A DNA stretch of 64,000 nt, from assembly GCA_016707075.1 (NCBI GenBank), contig JADJII010000006.1:124001-188000 (forward strand). Reading direction: 5' to 3'. Below, piece by piece: positions 34,624-41,511 of the stretch. Within the stretch, counting starts at the first letter, position 1. Each line of letters opens with the position of its first letter. Under the pieces are notes generated by a model, which was not told the DNA's origin, did no database searches, and worked only from the letters and a program-made list of their open reading frames with translations. The position numbers and the translations under genes were made by a program. The stretch comes from Egaibacter danicus. GTDB lineage: Bacteria; Pseudomonadota; Gammaproteobacteria; Burkholderiales; Burkholderiaceae_C.

Positions 34624-34995
34624 TCAATAAAACCATTTGGCAATAAACGGAAACACCAACGCCACCAGCACCAGCACGCAGACGCCCATGAAAAGTGCTT
34701 GATAGGCGCGCTTGACCTGCGGCAAGGCGCATATTTCACCGGGTGCGCACTGGGCGGCAGGACGCCAGATGCGTTTGCCAGCAAAGAACAAGGCGACCAG
34801 TGCAACACCCATGAAAATCGGCTGATAGGGTTCCAAGGCAGTTAGGTTGCTAATCCACGCGCCAGAAAAACCGAGTGTGATCAAGACCAGCGGCCCCAGA
34901 CAGCAGGCGGATGCCAGCAAGGCAGCAACGCCCCCGGCCAGTAGCGCGCGAAGACCGCTTGGGGCGATGGTTTTTGTTGGTGGAATTGAGCTCAT
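34624..34995 (-). CDS. merT: Mercuric ion transport protein MerT
   Basis: MerT carries Hg(II) across the inner membrane. The 123-residue protein has three hydrophobic segments, the vicinal Cys pair in the first one (LASACCLGPLVLI) and a second pair in the cytoplasmic loop (AAQCAPGEICALP), as in known MerT. The ATG at 34995 lies only six bases after the -10 hexamer of the mer promoter, so the message would have almost no leader. No merA or merC follows. Confidence 0.92.
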   Translation of the reverse strand: MSSIPPTKTIAPSGLRALLAGGVAALLASACCLGPLVLITLGFSGAWISNLTALEPYQPIFMGVALVALFFAGKRIWRPAAQCAPGEICALPQVKRAYQALFMGVCVLVLVALVFPFIAKWFY

Positions 34996-35001
34996 GGATT
35001 A

Positions 35002-35032
35002 AGCTTACTTCCGTACTCAAGTACGGAGTCAA
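35002..35032 (-). promoter_or_regulatory. mer operator-promoter (MerR-type, 19-bp spacer)
   Basis: On the minus strand, -35 TTGACT (35027-35032) and -10 TAAGCT (35002-35007) are separated by 19 bp, the over-long spacing that MerR corrects by twisting DNA. The spacer holds the dyad CCGTACT-N2-AGTACGG (35011-35026), essentially identical to the Tn501/Tn21 mer operator. It lies between divergent merT and merR, so the same site should repress merR. Confidence 0.93.
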
Positions 35033-35037
35033 GCACT

Positions 35038-35448
35038 ATGAACACTTTTTTTGAAAATCTGACGATTGGCGCGCTGGCTGCGAAAGCTGGCATCAATGTT
35101 GAATCCATCCGCTTCTATCAACGTCAGGGCCTGATGCACGAGCCTCATCGCCCAGTGGGCAGCGTGCGACGTTACGGCGTAGCTGACCTGGCGCGAGTCC
35201 GGTTCATCAAGTCTGCCCAGCGGCTGGGCTTTAGCCTGGACGAGATTGCGCAACTCCTCAGGCTGGAGGATGGGACGCACTGCGATGAAGCCCGCGAACA
35301 GGCCCAACACAAACTGATCGACGTGCGCGCCAAACTGGCCGATTTGCAGGGCATAGAGACGGCGCTTGCCAATTTGGTAGACCGGTGCTGTGCTGTACGA
35401 GGGCAAATACGCTGCCCCTTGATCGCAACTCTGCAAGGAGCGGGCTGA
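35038..35448 (+). CDS. merR: Mercury-responsive regulator MerR
   Basis: This 136-residue MerR has an N-terminal winged helix (residues 8-75: TIGALAAKAGINVESIRFYQ), a dimerisation helix, and the three Hg-binding cysteines at exactly the canonical numbers: Cys82 (HCDEA), Cys117 (RCCAV) and Cys126 (RCPLIA). The match to the mercury sensor rather than to the lead, zinc or copper MerR types is strong. It is divergent from merT across the mer operator. Confidence 0.95.
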   Translation: MNTFFENLTIGALAAKAGINVESIRFYQRQGLMHEPHRPVGSVRRYGVADLARVRFIKSAQRLGFSLDEIAQLLRLEDGTHCDEAREQAQHKLIDVRAKLADLQGIETALANLVDRCCAVRGQIRCPLIATLQGAG

Positions 35449-35471
35449 GATGCCACCCAATGTTCAATGTG

Positions 35472-35550
35472 CTAAAACATGCTTTTTATGTGGTCTTTTA
35501 TGCCTCTAGCCCTCGTCCACTATGCGCGAGTAGCTATTATATTTATAGCA
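35472..35550 (+). repeat. Dispersed repeat, long form, right copy flanking mer cassette
   Basis: This is a direct copy of the 79-bp element at 34009-34087. It includes the first 24 codons of the amidohydrolase gene that starts at 35479, so the element supplies the start codon and most of the signal peptide. Core: TATGCGCGAGTAGCTATTA. Confidence 0.9.
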
Positions 35551-36396
35551 TTCGCGAATGTTGCCCAAGCCGCTGACTACACCGGCCCGCTGTTCGACGC
35601 GCACCTGCACTACAACGAAGAAGCGTGGAACGGCCAGACGGGGCCGCACCCCGTCAGCGACGTGCTGGCGCGCATCAAACGCAACGGCGTCAAGGCAGTC
35701 ATCGCCAACTCGCGCCCCAACGACGGCACCAAGGCGCTGGCCGCCGAGCCCTCAAAAGGCGACTTGGCCGTGGTGCCCTTCATCCGCCTGTACCGCAACC
35801 GCGCGGACTACGACAACTGGTTCCGCGACGAGACCATTTACGACATGGTGCAAACCGAGTTCGCACGTGGCACCGCCGCCGGGCCTTACAAAGGCATTGG
35901 CGAATTTCACCTGTATGACAGCGCGAACGCCAACGGCGCGGTTGCCAAAAAACTGATGGCCTTCGCCGAAGACAAAGGCCTGGCGATACTGGCGCACGTG
36001 GACGACGTGGCCATCGACCTGCTGATGGCCAACACCCCGTCAAAGGGCCAGAAAGCGCGCCTGATCTGGGCACACACCGGCATCGGCGGTGCGCCGGTGA
36101 CGCGTGTGAACGAGCTGTTTGCCCGGTACCCGCTGCTCATGGGCGAGCTGTCGTATCGCCCCGGCCTGACGTGCACAGATGACAAAGGGAGCGGCAAGCT
36201 CTGCCCCGAGTGGCGCACGCTTCTGCTCAAATACCCCGGACGCTTTTTGATCGGCTCCGACACCTGGATCAACCAGCGCTGGCAGTATTACGACGACACC
36301 ATGCAGGGCTATCGTACCTGGCTGGGCGATTTGCCGGCGGATGTGGCGCGCAAGATTGCGTGGGAGAACGGGGCTGGGGTGTTTGGGGTGAAGTAG
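35479..36396 (+). CDS. Exported amidohydrolase-2 family protein with repeat-derived signal peptide
   Basis: This 305-residue protein is a metal-dependent TIM-barrel hydrolase of the amidohydrolase-2 type: the first-strand metal motif is DAHLH (His42, His44), GIGEFHLYD and AILAHVDD follow, and WAHTGIGG and GSDTW complete the barrel sites. The substrate is unknown. The N-terminus reads as a signal peptide, with hydrophobic VAIIFIAFANVAQA before a likely cut at AQA-ADY. Its first 24 codons coincide with the dispersed repeat. There are ATGs at codons 1, 4 and 8; starting at codon 8 gives the most normal 24-residue signal peptide. No Shine-Dalgarno is visible. Confidence 0.8.
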   Translation: MLFMWSFMPLALVHYARVAIIFIAFANVAQAADYTGPLFDAHLHYNEEAWNGQTGPHPVSDVLARIKRNGVKAVIANSRPNDGTKALAAEPSKGDLAVVPFIRLYRNRADYDNWFRDETIYDMVQTEFARGTAAGPYKGIGEFHLYDSANANGAVAKKLMAFAEDKGLAILAHVDDVAIDLLMANTPSKGQKARLIWAHTGIGGAPVTRVNELFARYPLLMGELSYRPGLTCTDDKGSGKLCPEWRTLLLKYPGRFLIGSDTWINQRWQYYDDTMQGYRTWLGDLPADVARKIAWENGAGVFGVK

Positions 36397-36530
36397 GGGA
36401 GGTGAACTGCTGCTTTGCGGGCGGGAGCTGTCGATCGCGAATGGCGGGTTACTGGAAGTCCGGCGCATTGCTGTCACAAGTAAGAAGTCGTTGGCTGAGC
36501 AAGCAGTTTTTGCATATACGATGAGCCCCT

Positions 36531-38357
36531 ATGATCAAATCGGTTAACAACTATCCAGTCTCGCAACTCTTTGACATTGAAGCAGGAGTGGTCTATGCGA
36601 TCCCGCGTTACCAGCGTGAGTACACCTGGAGCAAGAGCCAGTGGGAGACTCTGTTTGATGACGTTCAAGAAAACGACCCAGGATACTTCCTAGGCTCGAT
36701 CATCTGCATCAATCAGACTGTTGACTCCTTGGCGGTGCAGCGGCTGGAGGTGGTGGACGGTCAACAGCGTCTGACGACGCTGTCGCTGCTCTTCGCTGCG
36801 TTGTACCAGTCGCTGAAATTCCATGAGAAAGACCTGGATGACGATCAGCGCGTGGAGCTGATCAACCTCAAGCGTAAGCTGGTGCTGAAGAAGGGAGACG
36901 ACCAGCTACGCGTCATCCCGCAGATCCAGAACAGCAACCAGAACGACTACCGCGCTGTCTTGTCCGACGTGGGCGTGATTAGCCCATTCGATAGGCCGGC
37001 CTTCGCGGGTAACCGCAAGATCTTCCGCGCCTTCCGTTACTTCCAGGCGCGCATTGAAGAGATGGTGGACGGCGAGAACGATCGCCTGGCGTCGATCATG
37101 GCCTTCCTCGACAAGGTGAGCCAGGCCTGCCTGGTGAAGATCGAGGTGGCCAGCCACGCTGATGCCTACACCCTGTTCGAATCGCTCAACAACCGGGGCA
37201 TGCCGCTCACGGCCATCGACCTGATCAAGAACAAGCTCCTGGCACGGCTGGAGACCACCGAGCCCGGCAAGGTGGATCACTACTTTGACGTGTGGAACAA
37301 GCTGCTGATCTATCTGGGCGACGACTACAGTGTTCAGGAGCGCTTCTTCCGGCACTACTACAACGCGTTCAAAGACCCGTTGAACGTGCCGTTCCGCAAG
37401 GACGAGGACAAGAAGAAGGACCCACTTGGTCCGGTGGCCACAAGGTCCAACCTGATTCAGATCTACGAGAAATTGATCAACCAGGACGCCAAGCACCACC
37501 TGCAGGCCATTCGTTCCGCGGGTCAGCTGTATGCACTGATGCTGGCGCGGAACACGGACGAGGCCTGGGCGCCTCTGGACAAGCCGCTGAAAGACCTGGA
37601 CCGCATTCAGGGCGCCCCGTCATACCTGTTGATGCTTTACCTGCTGGTGCGGCGTGAGGCGCTGGGCATCGACGTGGCGCAGCTGGAGGAGATTGCTCGG
37701 CTGCTAGTCTGCTTCTTCGTTCGACGCAACCTGACCGACACACCGCCTACCCGCGACCTGACGCGCCTGTTCATGGCCACCATCGACAAGGTTGCAGAGC
37801 TGTCTGGCGGCGCCGTGGTGAAGACCGCCCGCGACGAATTGCTGGCGGTATCGGCCAGCGACGAGACTTTCCACAGCAAGCTGGAAGGTGCCATCTACGA
37901 GGAGAACGCCGGGGTCACGCGGTTTGTGCTGTGCGCCTTGGCCGAGCAGAGCATGACCAAAGAGACCTGGGTCGACCTTTGGAAGTACGAAGGCAAGCTC
38001 TTCGTATGGACCATCGAGCACATCTTCCCTCAGGGCGACAACATCCCCGCGTCTTGGGTGAACATGATTGCCGACGGCGATTCAGCGAAGGCCAAGGCCA
38101 TTCAGGAGACCCATGTCCACAAGCTGGGCAACCTGACGATTTCGGGCTTCAACAGTGCGCTGGGCAACAAGAGCTTCAAAGACAAGCGCGACCGCACCGA
38201 CAGCAAGGGCCGTGAGGTGGGCTACAAGAACGGGCTCAGGCTGAACGCCGAACTGGCAAAGGCCGAGGTGTGGAGCATGACGCAGATCGATGCGCGGACA
38301 ACCACGCTGGTGGACCAGGTGATGAGTCTCTTCTCCATGAAGAGTGTCCAGCTATAG
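36531..38357 (+). CDS. DUF262/DUF1524 protein, GmrSD-type putative restriction/defence nuclease
   Basis: This 608-residue protein has an N-terminal DUF262 (ParB/Srx-like NTPase) domain with IPRYQREYTW at residues 24-33 and the hallmark DGQQR at residues 76-80. A long helical middle is followed by a C-terminal DUF1524 His-Me finger nuclease (WTIEHIFPQGDN near residue 496; HKLGNLTISGFNSALGNKSF near residue 530). In GmrSD and related systems these domains cut modified phage DNA. That function is an inference from domains. It stands alone, with no methylase or partner next to it, between the mer region and a gene remnant, and is flanked downstream by a dispersed repeat. Confidence 0.87.
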   Translation: MIKSVNNYPVSQLFDIEAGVVYAIPRYQREYTWSKSQWETLFDDVQENDPGYFLGSIICINQTVDSLAVQRLEVVDGQQRLTTLSLLFAALYQSLKFHEKDLDDDQRVELINLKRKLVLKKGDDQLRVIPQIQNSNQNDYRAVLSDVGVISPFDRPAFAGNRKIFRAFRYFQARIEEMVDGENDRLASIMAFLDKVSQACLVKIEVASHADAYTLFESLNNRGMPLTAIDLIKNKLLARLETTEPGKVDHYFDVWNKLLIYLGDDYSVQERFFRHYYNAFKDPLNVPFRKDEDKKKDPLGPVATRSNLIQIYEKLINQDAKHHLQAIRSAGQLYALMLARNTDEAWAPLDKPLKDLDRIQGAPSYLLMLYLLVRREALGIDVAQLEEIARLLVCFFVRRNLTDTPPTRDLTRLFMATIDKVAELSGGAVVKTARDELLAVSASDETFHSKLEGAIYEENAGVTRFVLCALAEQSMTKETWVDLWKYEGKLFVWTIEHIFPQGDNIPASWVNMIADGDSAKAKAIQETHVHKLGNLTISGFNSALGNKSFKDKRDRTDSKGREVGYKNGLRLNAELAKAEVWSMTQIDARTTTLVDQVMSLFSMKSVQL

Positions 38358-38444
38358 CGTTAGCCGACGACCATGACCGGTTTGGAGCAGGCAGATCGCG
38401 AACCTTAGCACCCGCTTTGCGTCTTTAGCAGACGACAAAAGAGG

Positions 38445-38518
38445 TCATTTTCATGCATGAAATGTGCCTTTAGCCCTCGCCAGATATGCGTGAGCAGCTA
38501 CTAATTTAGTAGCAAAAA
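38445..38518 (+). repeat. Dispersed repeat, copy 6
   Basis: It contains TTTAGCCCTCGCCAGATATG, then CGTGAGCAGCTACTAATTTA and the closing arm GTAGCAAAAAT. It lies between the DUF262 gene and the LacI remnant in the 168-bp gap, where nothing else is apparent. Confidence 0.78.
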
Positions 38519-38525
38519 TACAACC

Positions 38526-38876
38526 TCAGCGGCTGCTGTCCCGCGCAATCAGCTGCGCAGGCAGTATCACCGCGCGGCGCGGTTTGCCCTGAATAGCTTC
38601 AAAAATCATATCCACCAGTGCCCGGCCAGCCTGGTCAGGCGGCTGGCGGACGGTGGTCAGCGACGGGTGCACGTGCGCGGCAAGCGAAATGTCGTCATAG
38701 CCCAGCAGCTTGACCTGTGCAGGCACGGAAATACCGCGTTCACTGAGGGCACCCATCAGCGAGATGGCGGTCACGTCGCTGCTGGCGAAGATGGCGTCAA
38801 ATTGCAGATTCTGGTTCAACCAGCTGTCGATGGTTTCGCGGATGCGCTTGTCGCCGGGTTCGTTAAAACCGGCATC
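38526..38876 (-). pseudogene. C-terminal remnant of a LacI-family regulator
   Basis: The open frame encodes only the last 117 residues of a LacI/PurR-type effector-binding domain: DAIFASSDVTAISLMGALSE, then KLLGYDDISLAAHVHPSLTT and the C-terminal LIARDSS. The DNA-binding domain and about two-thirds of the protein are absent. The frame begins right at the stop codon of the SbtA-type gene, so the truncation point coincides with that gene's end, a sign of a deletion or recombination joint. Confidence 0.8.
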
Positions 38877-39854
38877 TCACAGGTAAAGTTTTGCCACATG
38901 CACATACAAGGGAATACCGATCAAGATATTGAACGGAAAGGTCAGGCCCAGCGACATGCCGAAGTAAAGCGAGGGGTTGGCCTCAGGAATCGCATGCCGG
39001 ATGACCGCAGGTACGGCGATGTACGACGCACTCGCTGCCAGCACCATCAACAGGGCCACATTGCCGGACGACATGCCCAGCACCCAGCCCAGTACCAACG
39101 CAATACCTGCATGCGCCATGGGCCCGGCGATGGCATACACCAGCAGCCAGACAGACTGCCCCTTCAACTTGCCCATGTTGCGCGCGGCCAGCAGGCCCAT
39201 GTCCAGCAAAAAGAAGGCCAGCATGCCTTTGAACAAATCCACCGAAAAGGGCTTCATGGCAGCTTGACCTGCCTCGCCCGTGAGCACGCCGATCAGCATC
39301 GCGCCCAGGAGCAACAGTTGTGCGCCGTCGGTCAGGGCCTCATGCAGGATGCGCCCGAGGGGTGCGTTGTTTGAACCGCTTGCATCCGGCCCATTTGCAA
39401 AGGTGGTTTTTTGGCGCGCATGATTGGCCAGAACCACTGCCAGCACGATGGCCGGTGACTCCATCAACGCCATCGCTGCCGCCATGTGGCCACCATAGTC
39501 GATGCCATGCGTATCCAGGTATTGCACGGCAGTAATGAAGGTGACCGCGCTGACTGACCCGTAAGTGGCGGCAATCGCTGCGGCATCAAAACCGTTGAGG
39601 AACCGCCGCAACGTCAGGTAGCCGAGCAGGGGAACGAGTATGGCCATGCCTAGCGCAGCACCCAGGCTGATGAGCACCTCTGTCGTCATGCCCGACTGGG
39701 CCAGGGCAAAACCACCCTTGAGGCCCAAAGCCATCAGCAAATACAGGGACAAAAACCGCGAAATCTGAGGCGGTATTTCCAGATTCGACTTCAGCGAACC
39801 CGCCAGAATTCCAAAAACAAAAAACAGGATGGCGGGATCGAAGAAGCTTTGCAT
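38877..39854 (-). CDS. SbtA-type sodium-dependent bicarbonate permease family
   Basis: This 325-residue protein has about ten membrane segments and matches the sodium-dependent bicarbonate transport family (SbtA, formerly DUF897): GILAGSLKSNLEIPPQISRF near the N-terminus, ATYGSVSAVTFITAVQYLD, MALMESPAIVLAVVLA, and ASASYIAVPAVIRHAIPEAN. SbtA takes up bicarbonate in cyanobacteria; heterotroph homologues may feed carboxylases. No SbtB regulator gene is adjacent. It is third in a likely transcript after the HPF-like and zinc-ribbon genes. Confidence 0.87.
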   Translation of the reverse strand: MQSFFDPAILFFVFGILAGSLKSNLEIPPQISRFLSLYLLMALGLKGGFALAQSGMTTEVLISLGAALGMAILVPLLGYLTLRRFLNGFDAAAIAATYGSVSAVTFITAVQYLDTHGIDYGGHMAAAMALMESPAIVLAVVLANHARQKTTFANGPDASGSNNAPLGRILHEALTDGAQLLLLGAMLIGVLTGEAGQAAMKPFSVDLFKGMLAFFLLDMGLLAARNMGKLKGQSVWLLVYAIAGPMAHAGIALVLGWVLGMSSGNVALLMVLAASASYIAVPAVIRHAIPEANPSLYFGMSLGLTFPFNILIGIPLYVHVAKLYL

Positions 39855-39870
39855 GGGTATCTCTCAGGCT

Positions 39871-40140
39871 TCAGTCAAAAATTTCGTTGAGCCAGGACTT
39901 TTTGCGGTCCCGGTGGTAGCGCTGCCCACCGCGGTAGTCAGAGTCTTCAAAGTCGGGTAGCTTGCGGCTGCGTGACACAGGCGCAGTGGGTGATGCCGAT
40001 TCGGCGGCCGCTCGCTCCAGTAGCTTGTCAAGTTCGCCACGGTCGAGCCAGATGCCGCGGCAAGTGGGGCAGTAGTCAATTTCGACCCCCTGGCGATCGG
40101 TCATCACCAGGGTGGCGTCGGGGCAGTTGGGGCATTTCAT
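39871..40140 (-). CDS. Small zinc-ribbon (zf-TFIIB type) protein
   Basis: This 89-residue protein has two Cys pairs, C3-x2-C6 and C24-x2-C27 (YCPTCRGIWLDRGELDKLL), the bacterial zf-TFIIB pattern. The basic, Asp/Arg-rich tail (FEDSDYRGGQRYHRDRKKSW) is typical of the family. Function is not known. It lies 16 bp upstream of the SbtA-type gene. Confidence 0.85.
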   Translation of the reverse strand: MKCPNCPDATLVMTDRQGVEIDYCPTCRGIWLDRGELDKLLERAAAESASPTAPVSRSRKLPDFEDSDYRGGQRYHRDRKKSWLNEIFD

Positions 40141-40170
40141 GGTGCGTGTTACTTTCTTTCGTCGTACGTT

Positions 40171-40512
40171 TTAACTGTCAAGGGCAAGTCGCTCGGTGCG
40201 TCCGCGCACGGGTTTGTGGCTGCGCTGCAGGCTGCGCGTCAGCACCCGGGTGGCACGGCGAAGGGAGCGGTCCAGCGCGGTGCGCCAGTCGCGCGCCAGT
40301 GAGGCGATGACCACCGTACCTGCAGCCTCGGTGCTCAGTTCGACCTGGCAGCGTTTGTCCACGCCACCCCGCGGACCATTCACGTCCGAGAACTGCACCT
40401 TGGCGCGTGGCACAAGGGCATTCAGGCGGCGTAGCGTAAAGCGGACACGCTCAACCGACAACTCGCGCATCTGGATGCCATCGGCATCACGGGATTCAAA
40501 AATGATCTGCAT
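40171..40512 (-). CDS. HPF/RaiA-like ribosome-associated protein
   Basis: This protein of about 113 residues resembles the short HPF/sigma-54 modulation protein family: MQIIFESRDADGIQMREL, then AKVQFSDVNGPRGG and a Arg-rich C-terminus. The family binds the 30S subunit and helps ribosomes dimerise or idle. Only moderately typical motifs are present, so the assignment is tentative at the functional level. I use the ATG at 40512, which gives the usual N-terminal strand. It heads the minus-strand group with the zinc-ribbon and SbtA-type genes. Confidence 0.75.
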   Translation of the reverse strand: MQIIFESRDADGIQMRELSVERVRFTLRRLNALVPRAKVQFSDVNGPRGGVDKRCQVELSTEAAGTVVIASLARDWRTALDRSLRRATRVLTRSLQRSHKPVRGRTERLALDS

Positions 40513-40561
40513 TGCATTGTCTCCATTGAGTGAAAGAAGGCCCAACGATAGAAGCCCAATA

Positions 40562-40605
40562 GATTCTTAAAAAGCAGATAATTTCTCATCCAGAATCTTA
40601 AAAAA
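40562..40605. promoter_or_regulatory. Direct repeats before nhaR
   Basis: GATTCTTAAAAA (40562) and GAATCTTAAAAA (40593) begin 31 bp apart, about three helical turns, in the AT-rich gap between the divergent HPF-like and nhaR genes. They are a candidate NhaR binding region. The second repeat lies a few bases before the nhaR start. Confidence 0.4.
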
Positions 40606-40612
40606 CCTGATC

Positions 40613-41497
40613 ATGAGCACGCCGTTCAACTACAAGCACCTGTACTATTTTTGGGTGGTGGCCAAAGAGGGTGGTATATCCCGTGCCGCTGACAAGCTTG
40701 ATATGGCGGTGCAAACCGTGAGCGCGCAGGTGCGTGAGTTGGAGCGCTCGTTGGGTTATGCCCTGCTCAAGCCCGCCGGGCGAGGTCTGGTGCTGACCGA
40801 TGCCGGGCTGGCCGCCATGCAGCAGGCAGACCAGATTTTTCAGTTGGGCGAAAACCTGCCAGCTTTGGTACGCGATGCCGTGAGCGCGCCGACAGTTCGT
40901 CTGGCAGTGGGTATCTCCGACGGCCTGCCCAAGCTTGTAGTGCACCGCCTCTTGCAACCGGTGATCGGTGAACGCCACTTGCGCCTGCTGTGCCATGAAG
41001 GTGAGTTTGACGAACTGCTGGGTGATCTTGCTTTGCACCGTTTGGACGTCGTGTTGTCGGACCGCCCTGCACCGACCAACCCCAACATCAAGCTGTACAG
41101 CCATCGCATGGGGTCGTCTGCCCTTGCCTGGTACGGCACAGCGGACTTGGTGCAAGCTGCAGGCAAAGACTTTCCCCGCAGTCTGGCCGATGTCCCCATG
41201 TTGCTGCCCACCGCACATACCGCGGTGCGCGCGCGCCTGGACCTTTGGTTTGAGCAGCGGGCGATCCGGCCACGCATCGTGGGCGAGTTTGAAGACAGCG
41301 CCTTGCTCAAAACCTTTGGTGCCAGTGGCATGGGCATATTCCCGGCCGCTGAGTGGATCCATGAGAATTTACTGGCCCATTACGCGGTGCAGCGTTTGGG
41401 CGCATGCGAGGGGGTCAACGAGCACTTCTTTGCGATCGGGACCGAAAAGAAAGTGCACCACCCGCTCGTGCAGCGGTTGCTGCAGCCAGCGCTTTGA
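40613..41497 (+). CDS. nhaR: LysR-type activator NhaR
   Basis: This 294-residue LysR regulator matches NhaR, the sodium/pH-responsive activator of nhaA: NYKHLYYFWVVAKEGGISRA, then TVSAQVRELERSLGYALLKP in the winged helix, and LPKLVVHRLLQPV in the effector domain. It converges with nhaA, its expected target, rather than preceding it as in E. coli, so it would act on a promoter about 2 kb away. Confidence 0.9.
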   Translation: MSTPFNYKHLYYFWVVAKEGGISRAADKLDMAVQTVSAQVRELERSLGYALLKPAGRGLVLTDAGLAAMQQADQIFQLGENLPALVRDAVSAPTVRLAVGISDGLPKLVVHRLLQPVIGERHLRLLCHEGEFDELLGDLALHRLDVVLSDRPAPTNPNIKLYSHRMGSSALAWYGTADLVQAAGKDFPRSLADVPMLLPTAHTAVRARLDLWFEQRAIRPRIVGEFEDSALLKTFGASGMGIFPAAEWIHENLLAHYAVQRLGACEGVNEHFFAIGTEKKVHHPLVQRLLQPAL

Positions 41498-41511
41498 TCC
41501 AGCTTCAAGCC

